Shown: in pieces, positions 1-7,407 of the stretch
Position numbering within the stretch: position 1 is the stretch's first letter
Layout: each line of letters opens with the position of its first letter
NCBI GenBank assembly: GCA_023666615.1
Contig: JAMPBQ010000010.1
Coordinates: 1-46,439 of the forward strand
Direction: 5' to 3'
DNA: 46,439 nt
Origin: Clostridium sp.
GTDB lineage: Bacteria; Bacteroidota; Bacteroidia; Bacteroidales; Muribaculaceae
Notes under the pieces: model-generated
Seen by the model: the letters and a program-made list of their open reading frames with translations, nothing else
The model's database searches: none
Told to the model about the DNA's origin: nothing
Position numbers and translations under genes: made by a program

Positions 1-88
1 CTTCCCCCGAGGAAGAGTGGGGAAAAAGTCATTGCACTTCTTATTGGAAACTTTCCGGGGAGGATTTTTTTTGTTAAGCGGAATAAAA

Positions 89-120
89 TTTGGCTTATTC
101 ATTTTTATTTCGTAATTTTG
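89..120 (+). promoter_or_regulatory. Bacteroidota-type promoter of tpiA
   Basis: TTTG at 89-92 and TAATTTTG at 113-120 are separated by 20 bp, matching the Bacteroidota housekeeping sigma pattern (TTTG, about 19 bp, TAnnTTTG). The start codon lies 37 bases downstream. No other feature is clear in the first 88 bases. Confidence 0.75.
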
Positions 121-156
121 CGGATTAGAATACGACAAATAAAAATTTCAACTAAA

Positions 157-912
157 ATGAGAAAAAATATCGTTGCGGGCAACTGGAAGATGAACACCAC
201 CGTGCCCGAAGGCGTGGCCTTGGCCAAGGAAGTGAATGATTGCCTGGAAGGCTTCAAGGCAAACTGCGATGTGGTTATCTGCGTGCCTTTCACGCACCTT
301 GTGCCCGTGTGCGGCGTAATCAACAAGGAGAAGCTCGGCCTTGGAGCTGAGAATTGCGCTGACCACCTGAAGGGAGCGTACACCGGCGAGGTATCCGCAC
401 CGATGGTGGCCTCTACCGGCGCCACATACGTGATACTCGGCCACAGCGAGCGCCGCCAATATTACGGCGAGACCTCAGAGACCCTGCGCACAAAGGTGGA
501 GCTTGCCTTGGCAGAGGGCCTTACCCCCATCTTCTGCATTGGCGAGGTGCTTGAGGAGCGCGAGAACGGCACATACAACGAGGTTGTGAAGAAGCAGATT
601 GAAGAGGCTCTCTTCAGCCTGAGCGCAGAGGACTTCGGCAAGCTGATTTTGGCTTACGAGCCCGTATGGGCCATCGGCACCGGCAAGACCGCTACGGCAG
701 ACCAGGCCGAGGACATGCACGCCCACATCCGCGCGGTGATCGCAGAGAAGTACGGCAAAGAGGTGGCAGAGAATACCTCAATCCTTTACGGCGGCAGCTG
801 TAAGCCCAGCAACGCAGCAGAGCTCTTCGCGAAGCCCGACGTAGACGGCGGCCTCATCGGCGGCGCAGCCCTGAAGGCGGAGGACTTCATGGGCATTGTG
901 AAGGCATTTTGA
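157..912 (+). CDS. tpiA: Triosephosphate isomerase
   Basis: Interconverts dihydroxyacetone phosphate and glyceraldehyde 3-phosphate in glycolysis, in the cytoplasm. The protein is 251 residues, the usual length for the family. It begins with the typical N-terminus carrying Asn9 and Lys11. The catalytic His96 lies in the GHSERR segment and the catalytic base Glu168 in [11 protein letters not shown]. The phosphate-binding YGGS and GGLIGGA segments are near the C-terminus. An upstream in-frame ATG at 118 overlaps the promoter -7 box and would add 13 residues foreign to the family, so the start at 157 is chosen. The next gene begins 47 bases downstream on the same strand, so co-transcription is possible. 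Confidence 0.98.
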   Translation: MRKNIVAGNWKMNTTVPEGVALAKEVNDCLEGFKANCDVVICVPFTHLVPVCGVINKEKLGLGAENCADHLKGAYTGEVSAPMVASTGATYVILGHSERRQYYGETSETLRTKVELALAEGLTPIFCIGEVLEERENGTYNEVVKKQIEEALFSLSAEDFGKLILAYEPVWAIGTGKTATADQAEDMHAHIRAVIAEKYGKEVAENTSILYGGSCKPSNAAELFAKPDVDGGLIGGAALKAEDFMGIVKAF

Positions 913-939
913 ACCTAGCTTGAAATTCCGAGGGCTTTT

Positions 940-953
940 TAGTCTTTAGGATT
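940..953 (+). repeat. TAGTCTT heptamer repeat, two units
   Basis: Two 7-bp units, TAGTCTT and TAGGATT, lie between tpiA and the SPOR gene. The same heptamer family recurs at 6540-6595 and 21042-21076, again just after a stop codon on the plus strand. Confidence 0.4.
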
Positions 954-959
954 ATTAAT

Positions 960-1457
960 ATGAAGCTAAAGATATGGATATTGGCGTTGTCGGCCGGCTG
1001 CTCGGTGAGCGGCCTGGCCGATGATGCCGTATCATCAAGCCAGGGCCAGTCTATCGTAGACGATATCAATTCGATGGGAGGGTCGGTGTACATATCCCAG
1101 CCGCCTGAGCTTGACAATATCACCAACAATGCATCGGCGGCCGCAAGCGAGGCCCAGCATCCGCAGGGACGGCTTTTCGGCTACCGCATCCAGGTGTTCA
1201 GCGACAACAATATCCGCACGGCCAAGGCGGGCGCTGAGAACCGCAAGCGGGCCGTGGAGACAGCGCTTCCCGACACCAGGGCTTACATCATCTTTGACGC
1301 GCCCTATTGGCGAGTGAAATTTGGCGATTACCGCACCTACGGGGAGGCGGATGAGGCAATGCAGCAGCTGTTGCAGCTATATCCCCAATTCGCGTCGGAC
1401 GCGAAGATCGTGAAGGAGCGCATCAATACGGCGTCCCAGCGCGGGAACGCCAACTAA
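960..1457 (+). CDS. SPOR-domain protein, exported
   Basis: A 165-residue exported protein. The N-terminus is a short signal peptide; Cys14 in the LSAGC context could be a lipidation site, though the -3 position is not ideal. The middle (about 22-70) is low-complexity and polar. The C-terminal 80-90 residues fit a SPOR domain, with a RIQVFSD opening strand, a YWRVKFGDY strand and the following helix. SPOR domains bind septal peptidoglycan lacking stem peptides, so a cell-envelope role is likely. The gene sits between tpiA and folE, with 18 bases to folE, so it is probably co-transcribed with folE. The domain call is good; a specific division function is inference. Confidence 0.8.
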   Translation: MKLKIWILALSAGCSVSGLADDAVSSSQGQSIVDDINSMGGSVYISQPPELDNITNNASAAASEAQHPQGRLFGYRIQVFSDNNIRTAKAGAENRKRAVETALPDTRAYIIFDAPYWRVKFGDYRTYGEADEAMQQLLQLYPQFASDAKIVKERINTASQRGNAN

Positions 1458-1475
1458 CAGCATTATTATCGGCGC

Positions 1476-2045
1476 ATGACGCAAGAAGAAAAAATAGAGA
1501 AGATCGCGAGCCACATAAAGGCAATCATAGAGCTGATGGGCGAAGACCCTTCGCGAGAAGGGCTTTTGAAGACGCCCTTGCGCAGCGCGAAGGCCTTGGC
1601 CTACCTAACCTCCGGCTATGCTCAGGACGCCAGCCAGATGATAGGGCAGGCAGTGTTTGGGCATGAAGGGTCGCGGCTCGTGACTGTGAAGGACATAGAG
1701 TTCTACTCCATGTGCGAGCACCACATCCTGCCATTCTTCGGCAAGGTGGCGATAGGCTATATCCCTGACGGGAAGATAGTGGGGCTCAGCAAATTGGCGC
1801 GCATCGTGAATGTGTACGCGCGCAGGCTGCAGGTGCAGGAGAGGCTGACGGCCGAGATAGCCCAAGAGCTGCAGCGGACGCTAAAGCCCAAGGGGGTGAT
1901 AGTGGTTTGCGACGCGCAGCATATGTGCATGAAAATGCGAGGGGTAGAGAAGCAGGAATCCTCGACGGCGACGGTGGAGTACACCGGCGTATTTGAAGAA
2001 TCGGCGGAGCTTCGCGAAGAATTTTTCCGCTCGCTTGGGCTATAA
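1476..2045 (+). CDS. folE: GTP cyclohydrolase I
   Basis: Converts GTP to 7,8-dihydroneopterin triphosphate, the entry to folate (and sometimes queuosine) synthesis. The protein is 189 residues, a normal length for the zinc-type FolE. The zinc ligands are visible as Cys80, His83 ([10 protein letters not shown]) and Cys151 ([10 protein letters not shown]). The 71-residue spacing between the two cysteines equals that of the E. coli enzyme. The signature [21 protein letters not shown] segment, here around residues 101-121, and the ESSTAT strand are intact. It follows the SPOR gene after 18 bases, so it is probably in the same transcript. Confidence 0.97.
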   Translation: MTQEEKIEKIASHIKAIIELMGEDPSREGLLKTPLRSAKALAYLTSGYAQDASQMIGQAVFGHEGSRLVTVKDIEFYSMCEHHILPFFGKVAIGYIPDGKIVGLSKLARIVNVYARRLQVQERLTAEIAQELQRTLKPKGVIVVCDAQHMCMKMRGVEKQESSTATVEYTGVFEESAELREEFFRSLGL

Positions 2046-2122
2046 AATCAGGCTATTGCCGGGCGCAAAAATAGCGTTTGGCTGAAAAATCCCGCGAGTT
2101 GGCACAAGAAGCTTAATTATGC

Positions 2123-2153
2123 TTTGAGTTTGGGAAAAATCACTTTAACTTTG
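2123..2153 (+). promoter_or_regulatory. Promoter of the acidic membrane protein gene
   Basis: TTTG at 2123-2126 and TAACTTTG at 2146-2153 are separated by 19 bp, a close match to the Bacteroidota consensus. About 59 bases of A-rich leader follow before the start codon at 2213. Confidence 0.75.
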
Positions 2154-2212
2154 CAATGTCGACAAGACAAAGCGACATCCGACAAAAGCATAAACAATAA
2201 AAACACTATACA

Positions 2213-3109
2213 ATGGCAACAACAATCAACTTCGGCAGAGGCACCAACACCACCGCAATGCCCGCAAGCAAGGGAAGCAAGAAATCATCAATCGATAACG
2301 ACACCTGGAAGAAGGTGGCCATCGGCGGCGTAAGCGCTATCGTATTTGGGGGAGCCGCCTATGCGGCGACATCGATGATGAGCGGAAGCGAAGCGGCCGA
2401 GGAATTTGAGGCAAACGACGGAACCGACACAGGCGTGGCAGAGAGCGGCGCAAGCGCGTCGGCATCCGTTCCGGCAGCGGATTTCAACCCCACAATGCAA
2501 ATGGCCACGTCTGTCAACGACGACATGAGCTTTTCAGAGGCATTTGCCGCAGCCCGCGCAGAGGTGCATGCGGGAGGCATGTTTGAATGGCACGGCCAGG
2601 TGTACGGCACATACTATGGCGACGAGTGGGACTCGCTGAGCCCTGACCAGCAGAGCGCCTTCACCGCCGGCACATCCGAGGTGGCGTCAGAGCATAGGGC
2701 AGAGGCGCCGAGCGAAGTTGAGGTGGCCACGGTGACAGAAGAAGAAATAGGCGGAATGTCGCCCCTCACACCCGAAGAAGAGGCCGAAACGGGCACAGAG
2801 GAAGTTGCTGAGGTGAAGATTGACCGCATCGACTACGACCCGGAAAACGAGGTGAGCACTGCCTACGTTACGGTGGATGACACAGAGGTGATCATGGCCG
2901 ACATTGACAATGACGGAGTGTTTGACGTGATGTTCATTGACGAGAACAACGACGGCCTTGTAGCTGAGAATGAAGTGTATGACATATCCGATGAGAACAT
3001 CACGGTGCAGGGCCTCGGCGGCTACAGCGAGCCTACTCTTGATGAATACATCGGCAACGATGATTTCATGGCAAACAATGAGATTGACATCGACAGCATC
3101 GAACTCTAA
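2213..3109 (+). CDS. Acidic membrane-anchored protein with EF-hand-like loops, unknown function
   Basis: A 298-residue protein I cannot assign to a characterised family. Residues 1-33 are polar and positively charged. A single hydrophobic segment follows at about 36-60 (glycine/alanine-rich, ending ATSMMSG). The rest is strongly acidic, rich in Glu and Asp. Two Ca-binding-like loops are visible, with DIDNDG at 230-235 and DENNDG at 243-248, resembling dockerin or EF-hand DxDxDG loops. The layout suggests a single-pass protein with an acidic outward or periplasmic region. It has its own promoter upstream and a hairpin terminator downstream, so it is a monocistronic unit. Function is unknown; calcium binding is inference. 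Confidence 0.75.
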   Translation: MATTINFGRGTNTTAMPASKGSKKSSIDNDTWKKVAIGGVSAIVFGGAAYAATSMMSGSEAAEEFEANDGTDTGVAESGASASASVPAADFNPTMQMATSVNDDMSFSEAFAAARAEVHAGGMFEWHGQVYGTYYGDEWDSLSPDQQSAFTAGTSEVASEHRAEAPSEVEVATVTEEEIGGMSPLTPEEEAETGTEEVAEVKIDRIDYDPENEVSTAYVTVDDTEVIMADIDNDGVFDVMFIDENNDGLVAENEVYDISDENITVQGLGGYSEPTLDEYIGNDDFMANNEIDIDSIEL

Positions 3110-3133
3110 AATATTAGCCAAAACACACTCGTC

Positions 3134-3159
3134 AGGCGCGGCCCACCAAGGCCGCGCCT
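3134..3159 (+). terminator. Hairpin terminator after the acidic protein gene
   Basis: A perfect 9-bp GC-rich stem (AGGCGCGGC at 3134-3142 with GCCGCGCCT at 3151-3159) has an 8-base loop and lies 25 bases after the stop codon. Only a short T run follows, so it is terminator-like rather than textbook. Confidence 0.6.
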
Positions 3160-3269
3160 TTCGAGGTTAATGGAGGCAGAGCCATCGGGGCATAATTTTT
3201 AGCTGACCGATTGCGAAGCCTTCGTTTCTTATAGATATTGCAAAATATTAAAACTAAAGATATTAAGAC

Positions 3270-6200
3270 ATGAAAAAACTAATCATCGCGCTTCTTGCGG
3301 CTGCGCCTTTGGCCGCCACGGCCATCACGCCGCTATGGCTGAGGGATGCGCGCATATCGCCAGACGGCAAGCAAATAGCGTTTACGTACAAAGGCGACGT
3401 ATGGACGGTGGCGGCGCAGGGCGGAAAGGCCACTCGCGTGACATCGCTTCCGTCCTACGAGAGCAATCCCATTTGGAGCCCTGACGGGAAAAAGATAGCC
3501 TTTGCGAGCGACCGGCACGGCAACGCCGACATATTCATTGTCGACGCTATTGGCGGGACGCCCAAGAGGCTGACATACAATTCCGCGGCAGAGACCCCGG
3601 AGACCTTTTCGCTTGACGGCAAGGCCGTGATATTTTCAGCGGCCATACAGGACCCGGCCAAGAGCGCGCTGTTCCCGTCCTCGCGATTCACCGAGGTGTA
3701 CAGCGTGCCGGTGGAGGGCGGCCAGGCCCAGCAGACGCTTGGGACGCCCGCGGCCATGATCAACCTCGTGCCTTCAGGGAACGGGAAAATGCTATATGAG
3801 GACAAGCGAAGCATGGAGAATGAATGGCGCAAGCACCATACATCCAGCGCCGCGCGCGACATATGGGTTTATGACCCCGCAGCGGGCACGCACACCAACC
3901 TTACCAGCTTTGCGGGCGAAGACCGCAATCCCGTGGCTTTGGCAGACGGCGCTGTGTACTTCCTTAGCGAGCGCAACGGAGGCAGCATGAACGTGTACAA
4001 GGCGTCGCTGGCCGATGCCAGCCAGCCTAAGGCTGTGACATCGTTTAAATCGCACCCTGTGCGCTTCCTTTCGGCTTCAAGCGACGGCAAGACCCTGTGC
4101 TATACGTATGATGGCGAGATTTACACACAAGCGGCTGACGGAAAGCCAAAAAAGGTGGCCATTGACCTTACGGTGGACACTCCTGAGGAAGAATACAAGA
4201 CATCTTTGAGCACGCCTTCAGAAATCGCAGTATCTCCCGACGGCAAGCTAGTGGCACTCATAAGCCGCGGCGAGGTGTTTGTCACCTCGGCCGACTACAA
4301 GACAACAAAGCAGATAACCCATACCGCAGCGGCTGAAAGGCATGTGACCTGGGGGCATGACTCCAAAACGCTCTATTACACAAGCGAGAGGGACGGCAAA
4401 TACAATATATATGAGGCAAAGCTGGTGCGCGAGGACGATCAGAATTTCGCCAACGCCACGCTGGTGGAAGAAATGCCGGTGTTCAAGGCCGATGGGCATG
4501 AGCGCACAGTGCCGGTGATGTCTCCCGACGGCAAAAAGCTGGCGTTTATCTTGGACCGCACCAAGCTGGCGGTGAAGGATATGAAGAGCGGCAAGGTGAC
4601 GGAAGTGACTGATGGCAAGACCACAACCTCGCGCAACGGCGCATTTGACTACAAGTGGAGCCCGGATTCAAAATGGATAGCCCTGGAAATCATCGACCGC
4701 AAGCATGACCCGTACTATGACATAGCCATCGTGAATGTTGAGGACGGGAAAATGTACAACCTCACAGAGACAGGATATTTCGACATGTCGCCCCGCTGGG
4801 CAATGGACGGCAACGCCATAGTGTTCGCGTCGGACCGGTACGGCATGCGCAACCATGCGTCGTGGGGGTCGATGAACGACGTGATGATGGTATTCCTCAA
4901 TCGCGAGGCATATGACAAGTTCAAGCTAAGCAAGGAGGACGCAGAGCTGGCTGAGGCTGCCGAAAAAGAGAAAAAGAAGAAAGAAAAAGAGGCTGAGAAA
5001 GACAGCAAGGATAAAAAGGACGACAAGAAGAAGGAGGATAAAAATGACGATAAGAAAGACGACGCCAAGGCAATAGTGTTTGAGCCCGAGAATGTGCGCG
5101 ACCGCGTGGTGCGCCTTTCGCCCTTCTCCTCCGACCTTAACGACGCCATTGTCACGGCGGACGGCGAGAAGCTGTTCTTCATAACCTCCGGCACAGACAA
5201 CAACACTCTTTGGGAATTTGACATGCGCGAGGGAGAGATATCCTCATCGAAGAGCATATCGAAGGGATTACGAGGATTTGACGCGACTAACGACCTGAAG
5301 ACCATACTCCTAGCGGGCTCTTCAATCCAAAAGCTGAATCCGGCTAGCGGCAAGCTTACCCCCATCACCTACAGCGCGACATTCAAGATTGACCCTGCCG
5401 CTGAGAGGGAATACATGTACGACTACATCGTGCGCGAAGAAGGGGCGAGATTCTACGAGCCAGGCATGCACGGAGTAAATTGGAAAGAGCTTACGGACCA
5501 TTACCGCAAATTCTTGCCCCACATCAACAACAATTATGATTTCTCTGAGATGGAGAGCGAGATACTTGGCGAGCTCAACGTAAGCCACACCGGATCAGGC
5601 TACCGTGGGGGAGCTTCGGCTCGCACGGCTGAGCGCACAGGCAACTTGGGACTGCTCTACGACATGGCCTATGCCGGCAATGGCATGCGCATAGAGGAGA
5701 TTGTGGCCGGAGGCCCATTTGACCGCGCGGCCACAAAGGCCAAGCCGGGCGTGATCGTAGAAAAGATAAACGGAGAGGAGATTACACCCGACAATGACAT
5801 TACAATCCTGCTCACCGACCTTGCCGGGCAGAAAACGCTGGTGTCGCTTTATGACCCCGCGACAGGGGAAAGGACGGACGAGGTGGTGCGCCCAGTAAGC
5901 TCGGGCACAATGAGCGATTTGCTCTACGAGCGCTGGGTGAAGAATCGCGCCGCGGACGTAGACCGCTGGAGCAACGGCCGCCTTGGCTATGTACACATTG
6001 AATCTATGGATGACGCATCATTCCGCCGCGTCTATGCCGACCTCCTTGGAAAATACAATGACCGCGAGGGCGTGGTGATAGACATTCGCGGCAACGGTGG
6101 CGGACGCCTGCATGAGGATATCGAGGTGCTCTTCTCCGGCGAGAAATACCTTACACAGGTGGTAAGGGGCCAGGAGGTGGGTTCGATGCCATCACGCCGT

Positions 6201-6533
6201 TGGAACAAGCCGTCGATTATGGTTGTGGCTGAGCCATGCTACTCCAACGCGCACGGGACGCCGTGGGTGTACAGCCTGAAGGGTCTGGGCAAGACTGTGG
6301 GCATGCCCATAGCCGGCACAATGACGAGCGTAAACTGGGTGACACTGCAAGATCCGACACTCTATTTCGGCATACCCGTGACCGGGCACCGCACCAACGA
6401 AGGCTATTATCTTGAGAATCACCAGCTGGAGCCCGACATCAAGGTTGATAACAATCCGGCGGACGTGGTGAAAGGCGAGGACGCCCAGCTGCGCGCCGCA
6501 GTGGAGGAGCTGTTGAAGGAGATTGGGAAGTGA
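3270..6533 (+). CDS. Tricorn-type S41 family peptidase
   Basis: A 1087-residue exported protease of the tricorn type. A signal peptide covers residues 1-18. WD40-like PD40 beta-propeller repeats follow to about residue 720, recognisable from repeated SPDGK(K/Q)IAF segments. A strongly charged Lys/Glu/Asp-rich linker at about 561-601 interrupts the second propeller. A PDZ-like region (about 780-860) comes before the C-terminal S41 catalytic domain. The probable nucleophile is Ser992 in EPCYSNAHG, with DIRGNGGG upstream as the family oxyanion and substrate region. Tricorn homologues degrade peptides; the natural substrate here is unknown. The length matches other Bacteroidota members. No strong promoter was found upstream. 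Confidence 0.93.
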   Translation: MKKLIIALLAAAPLAATAITPLWLRDARISPDGKQIAFTYKGDVWTVAAQGGKATRVTSLPSYESNPIWSPDGKKIAFASDRHGNADIFIVDAIGGTPKRLTYNSAAETPETFSLDGKAVIFSAAIQDPAKSALFPSSRFTEVYSVPVEGGQAQQTLGTPAAMINLVPSGNGKMLYEDKRSMENEWRKHHTSSAARDIWVYDPAAGTHTNLTSFAGEDRNPVALADGAVYFLSERNGGSMNVYKASLADASQPKAVTSFKSHPVRFLSASSDGKTLCYTYDGEIYTQAADGKPKKVAIDLTVDTPEEEYKTSLSTPSEIAVSPDGKLVALISRGEVFVTSADYKTTKQITHTAAAERHVTWGHDSKTLYYTSERDGKYNIYEAKLVREDDQNFANATLVEEMPVFKADGHERTVPVMSPDGKKLAFILDRTKLAVKDMKSGKVTEVTDGKTTTSRNGAFDYKWSPDSKWIALEIIDRKHDPYYDIAIVNVEDGKMYNLTETGYFDMSPRWAMDGNAIVFASDRYGMRNHASWGSMNDVMMVFLNREAYDKFKLSKEDAELAEAAEKEKKKKEKEAEKDSKDKKDDKKKEDKNDDKKDDAKAIVFEPENVRDRVVRLSPFSSDLNDAIVTADGEKLFFITSGTDNNTLWEFDMREGEISSSKSISKGLRGFDATNDLKTILLAGSSIQKLNPASGKLTPITYSATFKIDPAAEREYMYDYIVREEGARFYEPGMHGVNWKELTDHYRKFLPHINNNYDFSEMESEILGELNVSHTGSGYRGGASARTAERTGNLGLLYDMAYAGNGMRIEEIVAGGPFDRAATKAKPGVIVEKINGEEITPDNDITILLTDLAGQKTLVSLYDPATGERTDEVVRPVSSGTMSDLLYERWVKNRAADVDRWSNGRLGYVHIESMDDASFRRVYADLLGKYNDREGVVIDIRGNGGGRLHEDIEVLFSGEKYLTQVVRGQEVGSMPSRRWNKPSIMVVAEPCYSNAHGTPWVYSLKGLGKTVGMPIAGTMTSVNWVTLQDPTLYFGIPVTGHRTNEGYYLENHQLEPDIKVDNNPADVVKGEDAQLRAAVEELLKEIGK

Positions 6534-6539
6534 GTTTTC

Positions 6540-6595
6540 TAGTCTTTAGTTTTTAGTCTTTAGTTTTTAGATTTTAGTCTTTGGATATTAGTTTT
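6540..6595 (+). repeat. TAGTYTT heptamer array, eight units
   Basis: Eight consecutive 7-bp units (mostly TAGTCTT alternating with TAGTTTT) fill the gap between the protease stop codon and the next gene. Two units are degenerate (TAGATTT and TGGATAT). The shortness and regularity suggest replication slippage. The same unit occurs at 940-953 and 21042-21076. Confidence 0.8.
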
Positions 6596-6620
6596 TGAGC
6601 TAAAACTATTTGAGATTTAT

Positions 6621-7352
6621 ATGTGGCCGTTTGCATCAAAAAAGAATCTTGAGGAGAGCGGGCTTTTGCAAGGGTTCACCGAGTGCCATTGCCATCTTGT
6701 GCCCGGAGTTGACGATGGCGTCAGGACACTCAATGAAGCCTTGTCGATACTATCGGCCTACGAAGAGGCCGGGATAGAAAGCGCTTGGATAACGCCTCAC
6801 ATAATGGAGGACATGCCAAACAATACCGAGGATCTGCGGAAGAAGTTTGATGAGCTTAAGGCCGCGTATAAAGGCCATATAAAGCTCAGGCTTGCGTCGG
6901 AAAACATGCTTGACAACCTGTTTGAGGAGCGATTGCAGAACCGCGACTTTCTGCCACTTGGCGAGCTCAACGACCATTTGCTCGTTGAGACCTCCTTCTT
7001 TACTCCGCCCGCGGATTTGGACGACAAGCTTATGAGGGTGAAAGAGGCGGGATTTTTCCCGCTTCTGGCCCACCCCGAGCGCTACATGTATATGGAGATG
7101 GCCGACTATGATAGGCTGCATTCGCAGGAAATACGCTTGCAGCTCAATCTTTATTCGCTCTTTGGCATGTATGGGCCGGAGGCGGAGCAGAAGGCGAAAA
7201 AAATGCTTAAGAAAGGCATGTACTCCGCTGTGGGCACGGATACCCACCGCCTCAGGCAGCTGGAATTTGCCTTGCATGAAAAGCGTCTGGAAAAGAGCGA
7301 GATTGACGCCATAATGCAAATTAGGGAGAACACCACCCTGACGCCGAGCTGA
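6621..7352 (+). CDS. CpsB/YwqE-type PHP-domain tyrosine-protein phosphatase
   Basis: A 243-residue cytoplasmic protein of the PHP-fold phosphatase family, which dephosphorylates bacterial tyrosine kinases that control capsule and exopolysaccharide export. Metal-binding residues are visible in the family order: His23 and His25 (ECHCHLVPGVDDG), Asp31/Asp32, His60 (ITPH), His151 (LLAHPERY) and Asp207/His209 (VGTDTH). Length and motifs are typical, and no signal peptide is present. No capsule genes are visible nearby, so its partner kinase is elsewhere. It lies 16 bases or more from both neighbours on the same strand and may be read through from the protease gene. Confidence 0.9.
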   Translation: MWPFASKKNLEESGLLQGFTECHCHLVPGVDDGVRTLNEALSILSAYEEAGIESAWITPHIMEDMPNNTEDLRKKFDELKAAYKGHIKLRLASENMLDNLFEERLQNRDFLPLGELNDHLLVETSFFTPPADLDDKLMRVKEAGFFPLLAHPERYMYMEMADYDRLHSQEIRLQLNLYSLFGMYGPEAEQKAKKMLKKGMYSAVGTDTHRLRQLEFALHEKRLEKSEIDAIMQIRENTTLTPS

Positions 7353-7407
7353 GTATGCAAATAATCCTATGTTATATAATTATTTATTTATTTATAAATC
7401 TGATGTC

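Noticed and set aside
2-24. TTCCCC/GGGGAA hairpin at the left edge as a terminator
   Set aside because: The stem is only 6 bp, the loop is long and no T run follows. The gene it would end is outside the window.
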